The notes under the pieces were generated by a model. It saw only the letters and a list, made by a program, of their open reading frames with translations. It had not been told where the DNA came from and did no database searches. From contig JAEPNV010000009.1 in assembly GCA_017643215.1 (NCBI GenBank), positions 1 through 64,000 on the forward strand: a stretch of 64,000 bases of DNA. Direction: 5' to 3'. Shown here one piece after another: positions 27,794-36,972 of the stretch (the first letter of the stretch is position 1; each line of letters opens with the position of its first letter). Source of the DNA: Roseibium sp. GTDB taxonomy: Bacteria > Pseudomonadota > Alphaproteobacteria > Rhizobiales > Stappiaceae. The position numbers and the translations under genes are program-made.

Positions 27794-28716
27794 CACGAGC
27801 GGCCCGCCGGAAACAGGCCGCTTGGCCGGAAAAACAACACGCCTGCCATGAGAATGTAAATCAACATGGAGGCGATCGCCGGGCCGACGTCATTGGCTGC
27901 GGCCGGCGGCAGCAACATGCGCGCGACATCGGTCGTCAGTGACCTGCCCAGCGTGTCGACGAGGCCGATCAAAAGCGCGGCCAAAAACGCGCCGCGGATT
28001 GATCCGATGCCCCCGATCACGATCACCACAAACGCCAGAATGAGCAGATTGTCGCCCATGCCCGGTTCCACGGACAGGATCGGCGCGGCCATGATTCCGG
28101 CGAAACCGGCCAGCATGGTCCCGAACCCGAACACGATCATGAACAGGCGCCGGATGTTGACGCCAAGGGCGGCCACGATGTCCGGATTGGTCGCTCCGGC
28201 GCGGACAAGCATGCCGATCCGGGTGCGGGTGACCAGAACATACAGCAGCACGGCGACGCCGAGACCGGACGCAATCAACGCAATCCGGTAAACCGGATAG
28301 CGCAGGTTTTCCATCAACTGGATGGAACCGCCCAAAAGCTCCGGGATCGGCAGCGACAGGGGCGCCGCGCCCCAGACCACTTTCACCGCTTCGTTCAAGA
28401 ACAGAATGACGCCGAAAGTCGCCAGCACCTGGTCCAGATGGTCCCGGTCATACAAATGCCGGAAGACAAAAAACTCCAGCACAAGGCCGAAGAACAGCGA
28501 CAGGACCAACGCCAGCAAGAGCGCACTCCAGAAGGACCCTGTCGTCTGGTAGGCGGCGACGGCCAGATACGCACCAAGCATATATTGAACGCCGTGCGCC
28601 AGGTTGATGAAATCCATCACTCCGAAGACCAGCGTCAGACCGGCCGCGATCAGGAACAAAAGCACGCCGAGTTGGAGGCCGTTCAGCGTCTGGACGGCAA
28701 GAAGGGTTGCACTCAC
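27793..28716 (-). CDS. livH: Branched-chain amino acid-type ABC permease LivH
   Basis: A 307-residue membrane protein with eight or so helices and LivH hallmarks: TLNGLQLGVLLFLIAAGLTLVFGVMDFINLAHG at the start and TRIGMLVRAGATNPDIVAALGVNIRRLF as the coupling loop. It starts with GTG at 28716. It is separated from the binding-protein gene by an 80-base gap holding a hairpin, which often sets a lower level of permease than binding protein. Confidence 0.93.
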   Translation of the reverse strand: MSATLLAVQTLNGLQLGVLLFLIAAGLTLVFGVMDFINLAHGVQYMLGAYLAVAAYQTTGSFWSALLLALVLSLFFGLVLEFFVFRHLYDRDHLDQVLATFGVILFLNEAVKVVWGAAPLSLPIPELLGGSIQLMENLRYPVYRIALIASGLGVAVLLYVLVTRTRIGMLVRAGATNPDIVAALGVNIRRLFMIVFGFGTMLAGFAGIMAAPILSVEPGMGDNLLILAFVVIVIGGIGSIRGAFLAALLIGLVDTLGRSLTTDVARMLLPPAAANDVGPAIASMLIYILMAGVLFFRPSGLFPAGRS

Positions 28717-28757
28717 GGCGAATTATCCGGAACGAGGAAAGAAGCCCGATGGATTAC

Positions 28758-28780
28758 GGGCCGGGAATCTCGCCCGGCCC
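28758..28780 (-). terminator. Intercistronic hairpin between the binding-protein gene and livH
   Basis: GGGCCGGG (28758-28765) pairs perfectly with CCCGGCCC (28773-28780) around a seven-base loop. No T-run follows, so it is more likely an mRNA-stabilising or attenuating hairpin 3' of the binding-protein gene than a full terminator. Confidence 0.5.
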
Positions 28781-28796
28781 GCCTCTCCATTGGCGG

Positions 28797-29966
28797 TCAG
28801 TTCATGCGGCAGGAGCCGGCATACGCATCGCCCTTGTCGTCAAACACCTTTTCAACGGCTTGCGTGACATAAGTGTCTCCCGACTGCTTGACGGCTTGCA
28901 CCAGATAGAAATCCTGGATCGGGAACTGGTTGGTGTTGAAGCTGAAATCGCCACGCACACTCTCAAACGGCGCCGATTTCAACGCCGGAAGGAGCGCATC
29001 TGCGCTCTTGTTGCCGTCGGTCATGGTCAATGCGCCGTCGATCAAGCGGGCCGCGTCATAGCCCTGTGCGGCGTAGAGCGACGGGGCATAACCATATTTG
29101 CCCACGAAATCGCGGACAAACTTGGCATTTGCCGGATTTTCCAGGTTCGGTGCCCACTGCGCGCCGCCAAACAGGCCTTCCGCGGTCGTTTTGGTCGCCG
29201 GCAATGTTGTTTCATCGACCGTGAACGACGACAGGAACGGAATCGCCCCCTTGAGCCCGGCCTGATCGTATTGCTTGACGAGGTTCACTCCCATGCCGCC
29301 CGGCATGAAGGTGAAGATCGCGTCCGGCTGGGCGTCCGCGATCCGGGCCAGTTCGGCGGAAAAATCCAACTGGCCGAGTTTGGTGTAGATCTCGTCGACG
29401 ATCTCGCCGGTGTAATGGCGCTTGAAGCCGGCGATTGCATCCTTGCCGGCCTGGTAGTTCGGCGCCATCACGATCACGCGCTCATAACCCTGCTGACCGG
29501 CATAGCGGCCCATCACTTCATGGTTCTGATCGTTTTGCCAAGACGTTGAGAAGAAATACGGGCTGCAGCCGCGGCCGGCAATCGGCGACGGTCCGGCATT
29601 CGCGCCGATGAAGATCGTTTCCGATTCAATCACCGGCTTGTAGACCGCCATCATGACGTTGGAAAAGACGACCCCGGCCATCATGTCGACCTGATCGCGT
29701 TCCAGGAGCCCCTGCACCTTGGTGAGAGCCGCGTCGGGCTTCAATTCGTCATCAACAACGATTACCTCGGTCTCCAGCCCGCCGAGCTTGCCGCCGGCCT
29801 CTTCGACACCAAGAAGAAAGCCATCGCGCATATGCTGGCCGAGAACCGCAGGCGGTCCCGACAACGTAGCCATAAATCCGATCTTCAAGGACTCGGCCTT
29901 CGCCGGAACGGCCGCCGCCGCGCCCACCATCGCGGTCGCGGCAAGAGCAGAAAGGAAACGCTTCAT
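28797..29966 (-). CDS. Periplasmic substrate-binding protein of the Liv-type transporter
   Basis: A 389-residue type 1 periplasmic binding protein. It has a signal peptide (MKRFLSALAATAMVGAAAAV...KAES), then LKIGFMATLSGPPAVLGQHMRDGF, the standard opening lobe. It delivers a ligand to LivHM; sequence alone does not show whether this is a branched-chain amino acid, an aromatic acid or an amide. The ATG at 29966 follows GGGGAGA. Two cysteines (GRGCSPY and the penultimate region GSCRMN) may form a disulfide. It is the first gene of a livJHMGF-type operon. Confidence 0.9.
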   Translation of the reverse strand: MKRFLSALAATAMVGAAAAVPAKAESLKIGFMATLSGPPAVLGQHMRDGFLLGVEEAGGKLGGLETEVIVVDDELKPDAALTKVQGLLERDQVDMMAGVVFSNVMMAVYKPVIESETIFIGANAGPSPIAGRGCSPYFFSTSWQNDQNHEVMGRYAGQQGYERVIVMAPNYQAGKDAIAGFKRHYTGEIVDEIYTKLGQLDFSAELARIADAQPDAIFTFMPGGMGVNLVKQYDQAGLKGAIPFLSSFTVDETTLPATKTTAEGLFGGAQWAPNLENPANAKFVRDFVGKYGYAPSLYAAQGYDAARLIDGALTMTDGNKSADALLPALKSAPFESVRGDFSFNTNQFPIQDFYLVQAVKQSGDTYVTQAVEKVFDDKGDAYAGSCRMN

Positions 29967-30053
29967 CAATATTCTCCCCTCGTGGATGTCAGTTGGGTCC
30001 GACCGTTGGAAGGATGTTTTTATTTCAGCGTGACGGTCATGTCCCGTTGGAAA

Positions 30054-30073
30054 ATATTTTAAGCATAAAATAT
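30054..30073. promoter_or_regulatory. AT-rich inverted repeat upstream of the liv operon
   Basis: ATATTTT-AAGCAT-AAAATAT has perfect 7-bp arms and lies 88 bases before the binding-protein start. It is a plausible operator for the liv promoter; the regulator is not known. Confidence 0.4.
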
Positions 30074-30113
30074 CTTCCGTGTTAACCCCTAATTGGCCAC
30101 CCGAAAGACAACG

Positions 30114-30151
30114 CCAGACGCACGGCACCGGCGCCGTGGGGCGCCGTCTGG
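30114..30151. repeat. Nested GC-rich hairpin
   Basis: CCAGACG (30114-30120) pairs with CGTCTGG (30145-30151), and just inside it CACGGC (30121-30126) pairs with GCCGTG (30133-30138). It lies between two divergent genes, where a terminator is not expected. Confidence 0.5.
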
Positions 30152-30310
30152 TCCAAGCAGTCCGGTAAAAAAATCGGCGGTTACCCCGCTTTTGCCCCAT
30201 TATCGTCTGTATCGGTGCGTAGTGAAGAGGACGCGTTACAGTAATATGGTGCTCGTCCAGCCGGGCCCGACAACGCCATCCGCGTAGCAGTTTTCTTTGG
30301 AAGGCCAGTC

Positions 30311-31402
30311 ATGTTGAAGTCCCAGACGCCGTCCACGACCAGCGCAAAGCCCGGTTTCCCGACAGCGACGCTGGACCGGTCACTGTCCAAAAAAATGCTT
30401 CTGAAATCGAAAACGCCGCATTCGCAGGCTCTTCGACACGGTCTGCCAGAGACGCCCCGCACGTCGAGGATCCGCTGGGCAGAAGACGATCCCATCGACG
30501 TTCAAGACGCGTTGGACGGTCCGACCGGGCCTGAGACCCCTCGTTCAGCCACGCTGCTGAGGCATGGCACCCACAGCCTGGCCGCGGCCGCGTCCGGGAT
30601 CGATTGGCGGCGTTCACTGTTGATTGCAGGCGTGATCGCCGCCGCCATGGGGTCCGTGACCGCGCTGCTGTCCTCCCAAGGTCTTTTGCCCTCCTTTGAA
30701 AGGACCGCGGCCGTCCCCGCGCCAAGCAACGGCGACGGTCAGGTGGCGCCCGGGTCCGAAGGGGCTGTGACGGTCCAGGCCGACCGGTTCGGCGCTTCAT
30801 TCGAGGCGGCCGAAGAAGCCGCGAACGCAAACGCCGAAATTGCCTTGCGCCGCGCCCAGGCCCGATTGGCAGATGCCGCGGCCCGTCCCGGGCGTTCGGT
30901 CCCATCGCAATCGGACACGGCCGATCTGATTGGTCCGCAAAGGCCAGCATTGACTGAGGTCGCGGCGGCACCGCCGTTTCCGGGCGCGCCGGCCGCCGGC
31001 ACAACCTTGACGCACCATCCGGATGTCCTTGCTTACGGCGCGCTGAACCAGTCCCCGACCGGACGAACGGCGGGCCTGAACCCCATCGACCCCCGTCAGG
31101 CATCCGACGCCGCGCCGCAAGCGTCGATCCCGTACGCGGCATCTGAAGAACAAGCGGCTGTCGCATCCCCGAGTGCAGGCGATGATCCGGATTCGACCCC
31201 GCCGGCGAGCGCTGAGCGGACCGGGTCCATCATCTCTGCGGTCAACCTGCGCTCCCGGCCCCGAAATGGATCCCGCGTCTTGTCGGTCGTGCCAGGCGGC
31301 GCGACGGTCGTTTTGGAAAATTGCACCAGATGGTGGTGCGCTGTGCGCTACGAGGGTCAAAAGGGGTTCGTCGCCAGCCGGTTTGTAAAGAAAAAGGGCT
31401 GA
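30311..31402 (+). CDS. Membrane-anchored SH3-domain protein
   Basis: A 363-residue protein. A basic, disordered cytoplasmic part (residues 1-95) precedes one transmembrane helix (about 100-120, LLIAGVIAAAMGSVTALLSS). A long Ala/Pro-rich stretch follows, and the C-terminus is a bacterial SH3 domain (about 300-363: ISAVNLRSRPRNGSRVLSVV, then WWCAVRYEGQKGFVASRFV). SH3 domains of this type bind peptidoglycan peptides. Related Hyphomicrobiales proteins sit in the envelope. The ATG at 30311 follows GGAAGG. Confidence 0.8.
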   Translation: MLKSQTPSTTSAKPGFPTATLDRSLSKKMLLKSKTPHSQALRHGLPETPRTSRIRWAEDDPIDVQDALDGPTGPETPRSATLLRHGTHSLAAAASGIDWRRSLLIAGVIAAAMGSVTALLSSQGLLPSFERTAAVPAPSNGDGQVAPGSEGAVTVQADRFGASFEAAEEAANANAEIALRRAQARLADAAARPGRSVPSQSDTADLIGPQRPALTEVAAAPPFPGAPAAGTTLTHHPDVLAYGALNQSPTGRTAGLNPIDPRQASDAAPQASIPYAASEEQAAVASPSAGDDPDSTPPASAERTGSIISAVNLRSRPRNGSRVLSVVPGGATVVLENCTRWWCAVRYEGQKGFVASRFVKKKG

Positions 31403-31493
31403 TCCCGCTGATCCTGCCTCTCGCGGCCCCCATCTTGTTAATCGTCATCGGCTAGTCTTGGCGCAGAATACGGATCTCATAAGGGAAACCGTT

Positions 31494-31970
31494 ATGTCCT
31501 TGCGCAAACACACTTTGGCTGCCGCCTTCCTCTCGACCGCCTTCGGCGCCGGAGCCGCATATGCCGATGGAACCGATTGCGTCGTCTACGCAACCGACTA
31601 TGCGAACCAGTATATCGGCAGTGGCGATCCCATCGGCGACGCGGTGAGCGGCGGCATGGCCGGCGCGGTCGTCGGCGACATCATCGGCGGTCCAGGTGGT
31701 GCCGATGCCGGAGCCAAGGCCGGTGGCGCGCTCGGCATTTTGGACAATCTCGGATCGCTGCCCGGCGGCTGGGATGCGCTTTATGACATGGCCTACCAGA
31801 TGTGCGTTCAGCAGGACGCGGGACTCAACCCCAATCTGCTTTATCCCGCTCCCGTGCCTGGAACCTCCCATTACCCTTGCCGTTCGACCGCAACGGTCAA
31901 CGGCCCATCGATCCGCTCCGGACCGGGAGGCACGTTGTCCGCCGGATCCGGCCGAACCGGATGCCAATAG
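31494..31970 (+). CDS. Secreted glycine-zipper protein
   Basis: A 158-residue protein with a signal peptide (MSLRKHTLAAAFLSTAFGAGAAYA) and a Gly-rich segment with a small-residue zipper pattern (GDAVSGGMAGAVVGDIIGGP, then GADAGAKAGGALG). Four cysteines occur in the mature part. Such segments insert into or span membranes. No enzyme motif is visible. The ATG at 31494 has AAGGGAAA upstream. It sits between an SH3 protein and a lytic transglycosylase, which points to the cell envelope. Confidence 0.65.
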   Translation: MSLRKHTLAAAFLSTAFGAGAAYADGTDCVVYATDYANQYIGSGDPIGDAVSGGMAGAVVGDIIGGPGGADAGAKAGGALGILDNLGSLPGGWDALYDMAYQMCVQQDAGLNPNLLYPAPVPGTSHYPCRSTATVNGPSIRSGPGGTLSAGSGRTGCQ

Positions 31971-32069
31971 CGTAAAACCCGTTGAGATCGGGCCGGCGCG
32001 GTTGACCTGACGCTGGGTTCACCGTCAACTGTCGGCATTTGCCGCTCCGCCGACAGATGAGGATTGCCG

Positions 32070-33257
32070 ATGCGCCGTTCGCCCCGCCTTTTCGCGCTGA
32101 CCGCGCTCTCCTTCTTCGCCATTTCCACTGTTTCGGCCACCGCGCAACAATGCGGCGGCGACTTCCGGCAGTTTCTGGCCGGCGTCAAACAGGAAGCGGT
32201 CGCTAAAGGCCTGTCGCCCCAAGCCGCCGACGCGACGCTCGCCGGTGCTCAGATCGACCGCAAGGTCTTGTCTCGCGACCGCGCCCAGGGCATTTTCAAG
32301 ATGCCGTTTCTGGATTTTTCCAAGCGCATCATCTCCAGCTACCGGATGAAAAACGGCACGGCGAACATGAAAAAACATGCCGCCGTGTTTGCCCGCACCG
32401 AGCAGCAATTCGGCGTGCCCGCCGCGGTGATCACCGCCTTTTGGGCGCTGGAGACCGATTTCGGCGCCGTCCAGGGGGATTTCAACACCGTCAATGCCCT
32501 GGCGACGCTTTCCCATGATTGCCGCCGGCCGGAGCTGTTCCGCCCGCAACTGATCGCCGCGATCGAAATGGTGCAACACGGTGATCTCGACCCGCGCCGG
32601 ACGACCGGCGCGTGGGCGGGGGAAATCGGCATGGTGCAAATGCTGCCCGAGGACATCATCAAATACGGCCAGGATGCGGACGGCGACGGCCATGTGCGGC
32701 TGAAAAAAAGCGCGCCCGACGCGATCCTGACGGCCGGCGCCTTCATCCAGAGCCTTGGATGGCGCCGGGGCGAGCCGTGGCTGCAGGAGGTTGCTGCCCC
32801 GCAAAACCTTGACTGGACCGAGACCGGACTTGGCAAGACCAAGACCGGCCGCGCATGGGCAGCGCTCGGCGTTGCGCCCCGTTCCGGGCAGATCGCCGGC
32901 AATCTGCCGGCCTCGCTGGTGTTGCCGCAGGGCCGCAAAGGTCCGGCCTTTCTCGCCTATCCGAATTTCAATGTGTATCTGGAGTGGAACCAGTCCTTCG
33001 TTTACACGACATCGGCCGCCTATTTCGCCACGCGGCTGGCCGGTGCGCCCCGCTACGCACAAGGCTCGCCGGATGAGGGCCTATCAGATGCCCAAATGAA
33101 GCAGCTCCAGACGAAACTCGCCGGCATGGGCTATGACGTCGGCAAGATCGACGGCATTTTGGGGGCGCGGACCCGGGCGTCCGTTCAGGACGTGCAGCAA
33201 AAACTCGGCATGCCCGCCGATGCCTGGCCGACGCCGGAGCTCCTGCGGCGGCTTTGA
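32070..33257 (+). CDS. Lytic murein transglycosylase (MltB type) with peptidoglycan-binding domain
   Basis: A 395-residue secreted protein. A signal peptide is followed by the MltB-like catalytic domain (about 30-310) with the catalytic Glu in AFWALETDFGAVQGDFN and the family motifs AGEIGMVQMLPEDIIKYG and FLAYPNFNVYLEWNQS. The C-terminus (about 335-395) is a PG_binding_1 domain (GLSDAQMKQLQTKLAGMGYD). It would cleave the glycan strand of peptidoglycan, giving anhydro-muropeptides. The ATG at 32070 follows GAGGA; a TTG two codons upstream is less likely. Confidence 0.92.
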   Translation: MRRSPRLFALTALSFFAISTVSATAQQCGGDFRQFLAGVKQEAVAKGLSPQAADATLAGAQIDRKVLSRDRAQGIFKMPFLDFSKRIISSYRMKNGTANMKKHAAVFARTEQQFGVPAAVITAFWALETDFGAVQGDFNTVNALATLSHDCRRPELFRPQLIAAIEMVQHGDLDPRRTTGAWAGEIGMVQMLPEDIIKYGQDADGDGHVRLKKSAPDAILTAGAFIQSLGWRRGEPWLQEVAAPQNLDWTETGLGKTKTGRAWAALGVAPRSGQIAGNLPASLVLPQGRKGPAFLAYPNFNVYLEWNQSFVYTTSAAYFATRLAGAPRYAQGSPDEGLSDAQMKQLQTKLAGMGYDVGKIDGILGARTRASVQDVQQKLGMPADAWPTPELLRRL

Positions 33258-33321
33258 CGCCAAGTTCACCCAGGTCCCGCCAGCGTTTGGCTCGGCGTCT
33301 TCAAACAACGAGCCAAGCGCC

Positions 33322-33669
33322 ATGCCAACCATCACAGTCACCACCTATGTCTTTCTTTTCGCAGCCATTGTCGCGGAGGTCATTGCCACCACGGCGCTGG
33401 CCAAGACCGAGAGCTTCACCCGTCTGGTCCCGAGCGCCATCACCGTCGTCGGTTATGCCGTGTCGTTTTACTTCCTCTCCTTCCCGATCAAGGTGATGCC
33501 GACGGGGATCGTCTACGCCATCTGGTCCGGGACCGGCATAGTCTTGATCACAGCGGTCGCCTGGCTGGCCTTTGGACAAAAACTCGACATGGCCGCGATC
33601 CTCGGGCTGAGCCTGATCATCGCCGGGGTCATCATCGTGAATGTGTTTTCAAAATCCGTCGGTCACTAG
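33322..33669 (+). CDS. Small multidrug resistance (SMR) efflux protein
   Basis: A 115-residue protein with four transmembrane helices and the SMR signature: the membrane-embedded Glu in FAAIVAEVIATTALAKTESF and the loop MPTGIVYAIWSGTGIV. EmrE-like members exchange protons for quaternary cations. It lies alone, just downstream of the transglycosylase gene. Confidence 0.92.
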   Translation: MPTITVTTYVFLFAAIVAEVIATTALAKTESFTRLVPSAITVVGYAVSFYFLSFPIKVMPTGIVYAIWSGTGIVLITAVAWLAFGQKLDMAAILGLSLIIAGVIIVNVFSKSVGH

Positions 33670-33701
33670 CAAGGCAAACCAGGGTCGCTCGAAACGGGCG
33701 A

Positions 33702-34805
33702 TCAGCCGCTCTTGTTCTCGCCGCCGCCGATGTCCTGCGGAGCGATGGCAAGTGTCTTGATCACCGCGTAGCAGATCCCGCCTTCCTCGAGCTCAAGGGC
33801 GTCAGCGGAGCGCCGGGTCACGCGGGCAAGCACGCGGCCGGCCGGCGTGTCGAGCGAAACCAGCGCGCCTGGTCCTTCGCCGGCCCGGATCATCTCGACC
33901 GTACCTTTGAGGATGTTGAGCGCCGACAGGCCTTCCGGACGCCCGCGCGACAGAACCACGTCCTGGGCCGGCACCCGTACACGGATCGTGCGTCCGACAG
34001 GCACGGGCACCTCGGGCAACAGCAACGGCGTTCCGCCAGCGGACAGCTCCGATAATCCGTCGTCATGGTGCGCGACGACCACCGCTTCCAGGACCGCGCC
34101 CGCCGCCCGCGCGCCCGCCGGCGTGACCATTGGATCGGCCAGGACCTCGACCGCCGGCCCCTGACGCGCGACGCGGCCGTTTTCGAGCGCAACGACCGTC
34201 GTTGCCAGCCGCGCGACTTCGGCCGGGGAATGGCTGACATAAAGGATCGGCACGGAAACCTCGTCCCGCAGGCGCTCGAAATAGGGCAGGATTTCCGCCT
34301 TGCGCGCCTCATCGAGGGAGGCGAGCGGTTCATCGGCGAGGATCAAACGCGGGGCAGCGAGCAGCGCCCGTCCAATGGCAACCCGCTGTTTTTCACCACC
34401 GGACAAGCCCCCCGGCCGCCGCTCCAGCAGCGGGCCGATCCCCAGCATGTCCACAATCCGGCCCGTGTCCGCGCGGGTGTCGTGCTTTGGCGCAAACCAT
34501 TGGCCGTAGGCCAGATTCTGCCGCACGGTCAGATGCGGAAACAGTCGCCCTTCCTGAAAGATATAGCCGAGCCGGCGCTTATGCGGAGGCAGCACGCGCC
34601 CGGCCTCAGTGTCCAGCAGCACCCAGTCGGCGATGGAAATCCGGCCGAAATCCGGCCGTAATAAACCGGCCACAGCATTGACGACGGTGGTCTTGCCCGA
34701 CCCGGACCGGCCGAACAGGACGGTGATCCCGGCGGGCGCCTCGAAAGCGGTATTCAACGCAAAATCGCCAAAGCGGTGCGACAGGGTCACCGACAAAGTG
34801 GTCAT
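33702..34805 (-). CDS. modC: Molybdate ABC transporter ATPase ModC
   Basis: A 367-residue ATPase. Motifs are Walker A FGRSGSGKTTVVNA, signature LSGGEKQRVAIGRALL, Walker B RLILADEPLASLD, and a C-terminal Mop-like TOBE domain (about 295-360: SALNILKGTVEMIRAGEG) that binds molybdate. It overlaps modB by four bases (ATGA). Confidence 0.96.
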   Translation of the reverse strand: MTTLSVTLSHRFGDFALNTAFEAPAGITVLFGRSGSGKTTVVNAVAGLLRPDFGRISIADWVLLDTEAGRVLPPHKRRLGYIFQEGRLFPHLTVRQNLAYGQWFAPKHDTRADTGRIVDMLGIGPLLERRPGGLSGGEKQRVAIGRALLAAPRLILADEPLASLDEARKAEILPYFERLRDEVSVPILYVSHSPAEVARLATTVVALENGRVARQGPAVEVLADPMVTPAGARAAGAVLEAVVVAHHDDGLSELSAGGTPLLLPEVPVPVGRTIRVRVPAQDVVLSRGRPEGLSALNILKGTVEMIRAGEGPGALVSLDTPAGRVLARVTRRSADALELEEGGICYAVIKTLAIAPQDIGGGENKSG

Positions 34806-35506
34806 GCGCCGGCCACCCGTTTGGCCACACGTCTGGCCAGGATTTCTGACATCAACAGCGCGGCCATGGAAATCACGATGGAAATGATCACCAACCGCAG
34901 CGCCGATGCCTCGCCGCCCGGGACCTGAAGGAAGGCGTAGATCGCGGTCGGCAGGGTCTGGGTCTGGCCGGGGATGTTGGAGACAAAGGTGATGGTGGCG
35001 CCGAATTCGCCCATCGCCTTGGCAAAGGCGAGGATCGCACCCGCCAGAACGCCCGGCAAGATCAGCGGCAACGTGACCGTCAGGAACACCCAGATCGGCC
35101 CCGCGCCAAGCGTCGCACTAGCCTGCTCCAGCTTGATGTCGACCGCCTCGATCGACAGGCGAATGGCCCGGACCAGGAGAGGAAACGCCATGATCCCCGC
35201 CGCCAGGGCGGCGCCGGTCCACCGGAAGGCGAAGACGATCCCGACCTCTTCAAGCAGCCCGCCAATGGGGCCGCGGGTCCCGAAGGTCAAAAGCAGAAGA
35301 TACCCGGTGACGACGGGCGGCAGGATCAGCGGCAGGTGCACCAAGCCGTTCACCAGTTCGCGGCCGGGAAACCGCCATCTGGCGAGCGCGAAGGCGGTAA
35401 ACACACCGAGCGGTAGACTAACGACGGTTGCCCAGAAGGACACCCGCAAAGACAGCGCGACCGCCTGCCATTCCTCAGGGCTCAGCCATTCCATGGCGCC
35501 GGTCAC
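34802..35506 (-). CDS. modB: Molybdate ABC transporter permease ModB
   Basis: A 234-residue permease with about six helices and the conserved EAA loop ASATLGAGPIWVFLTVTLPLILPGVLAGAILAF; FAKAMGEFGATITFVSNIPG is typical of ModB. It starts with a GTG that overlaps the modA stop (GTGA); an ATG four codons in is an alternative. Confidence 0.96.
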   Translation of the reverse strand: MTGAMEWLSPEEWQAVALSLRVSFWATVVSLPLGVFTAFALARWRFPGRELVNGLVHLPLILPPVVTGYLLLLTFGTRGPIGGLLEEVGIVFAFRWTGAALAAGIMAFPLLVRAIRLSIEAVDIKLEQASATLGAGPIWVFLTVTLPLILPGVLAGAILAFAKAMGEFGATITFVSNIPGQTQTLPTAIYAFLQVPGGEASALRLVIISIVISMAALLMSEILARRVAKRVAGA

Positions 35507-36294
35507 TCCTGCGGCACGAGAAAGCCGTTGCGCGTCAGCACTGCGCGCGCGGCCGGCTGCTGCAAAAACGTCAAGAATGTTTCAGCCACGTGATTGTCGC
35601 TGGCCGACGCTTTCGCCGCTGGATAGACAATTGGCGGATGAGAGCCGTCCGGAAACGTGCCGATAACCGTCACGCCGTCGTCCGCGCCGGCATCGGTCCG
35701 ATAGACGATCCCGAGCGGCGCTTCGCCGGTCGCGACGAGCGCCAGGGCCGCCCGGACGTTGTCGGTCTGGGCGACCGAAGCCTGAACACCGTCCCAAAGA
35801 CCAAGCGAGGTGAGCGCCGCCTTTCCGTAAAGCCCCGCCGGCACCGCGTCGACCAGCGCCATAGCGAGCCTGCCACCTTCGAGGAGCCCGGCCAGATCCA
35901 GCTCCGGGCCGATCGGGCGTGCGGGATTCCCGATCCCGTGCGCGATCAGCACCAAGCGGTTCCCGGCAATGTCAAAGCGCGACTTGGACTCAATCAGGCC
36001 CTGCCGGTCCAGGTGGTCCATCCAGTCTATGCTCGCGGACACAAACACATCGGCCGGCGCCCCTTGTTCGATCTGGCGGGCAAGCGCGGACGATCCGGCA
36101 TAAGACACCGTCACCGCTTGTCCCGTTTCGGACTGAAACGCCGCGGCAATCTCGTCCATCGCGTTTTTCAAGCTGGCCGCGGCAAAGACGGTGAGGTCGG
36201 CGGCGCGCGCCGGTGCGCACAGGAGCACCGATAAGCCTATGATCGCCGCGGCAAAGCGGCTTAGGAACCGCGCGCCAGCTTGCCTCCACGCCAT
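35503..36294 (-). CDS. modA: Periplasmic molybdate-binding protein ModA
   Basis: A 263-residue binding protein. A signal peptide (AAIIGLSVLLCAPARAA) is followed by DLTVFAAASLKNAMDEIAAAFQ, the Ser-containing ligand loop SYAGSSALARQIEQGAPADVFVSA, and AVPAGLYGKAAL. It captures molybdate or tungstate. The start at 36294 is chosen because the sequence upstream is not signal-like. It lies 72 bases from the modE stop in the same direction. Confidence 0.94.
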   Translation of the reverse strand: MAWRQAGARFLSRFAAAIIGLSVLLCAPARAADLTVFAAASLKNAMDEIAAAFQSETGQAVTVSYAGSSALARQIEQGAPADVFVSASIDWMDHLDRQGLIESKSRFDIAGNRLVLIAHGIGNPARPIGPELDLAGLLEGGRLAMALVDAVPAGLYGKAALTSLGLWDGVQASVAQTDNVRAALALVATGEAPLGIVYRTDAGADDGVTVIGTFPDGSHPPIVYPAAKASASDNHVAETFLTFLQQPAARAVLTRNGFLVPQE

Positions 36295-36366
36295 GGATTT
36301 CGCCCGTTTCCCTTGAACTCGAGACATTGCCGGAGAATTGCAAAGACCCATGCTGCAGCGCAAGCG

Positions 36367-36738
36367 TTATTTTCCGTCGGGAATATCCCTCAACATCGTC
36401 TGAAGCCGGCCGACATGTGGCTCGGCCGCCTTTTCGGCGTCCCGTTCAAGCGCACGATAAGCCTCCAGGACCCTGTTTCCGGTTTGCGTCAGCACCGCCC
36501 CGCCGCCTTTCGCCCCGCCGCGTGTCCCGACCACCACCGGCTCCTCGAACATGGCGTTCATGGTTTCAACAAGCTGCCAGGCCCGTTTGTAGCTCATGCC
36601 GAGCGCACGGCCACCGGCGGCGATTGACCCGGTGCGTATGATCTGCTCCAGAAGATCCGCCTTTCCGGGACCAATCATGCCGTGAGAACCGAAAACAACG
36701 CGAATGCGGAACTTTGGCGGGACTTGAGATGCGCTCAT
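36367..36738 (-). CDS. modE: ModE-like molybdate-responsive regulator, DNA-binding part only
   Basis: A 123-residue protein made only of the ModE N-terminal winged helix: ADLLEQIIRTGSIAAGGRALGMSYKRAWQLVETMN, then GGAKGGGAVLTQTGNRVLEAYRALE. Full-length ModE also has two Mop domains that bind molybdate; here they are absent, as in many alphaproteobacterial MopA/ModE-like proteins. It is immediately upstream of modABC and probably controls it. I did not find a convincing classical ModE box. Confidence 0.88.
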   Translation of the reverse strand: MSASQVPPKFRIRVVFGSHGMIGPGKADLLEQIIRTGSIAAGGRALGMSYKRAWQLVETMNAMFEEPVVVGTRGGAKGGGAVLTQTGNRVLEAYRALERDAEKAAEPHVGRLQTMLRDIPDGK

Positions 36739-36972
36739 GTCCGCAAAATGCCTTGAACCCGGGCCGATCCGCAAGGCCGCGCGGTTCCGGGCGGTGCGCT
36801 TTGGAGCGATTTCGATGAGCGCCGGGGGCAGCCCAATCGCCGCCCGTCCATCGTCAACACACGGGCGCCTGGCGCCTTCCCATGAGCCAGATTCATAAGA
36901 AATTTTACATACTTGCGCGCATTCAACACTTGATCGTAACGTTCACGAAAAGTAACCAGTGGATGCATTGAT

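Larger units (their letters stand above)
29967..30310. other. 344-base divergent intergenic region
   Basis: No gene is evident. It holds an AT-rich palindrome (30054-30073) near the expected liv promoter, a nested GC hairpin (30114-30151), and an A7 run at 30169-30175 that reads as T7 on the minus strand. Confidence 0.5.

Noticed and set aside
36290-36400. ModE box between modE and modA
   Set aside because: I looked for the TATAT-rich palindrome of the classical ModE site and did not find a convincing match.
36735-36968. 77-codon minus-strand frame upstream of modE
   Set aside because: No ribosome-binding site, no family features, and it runs into the modE start.
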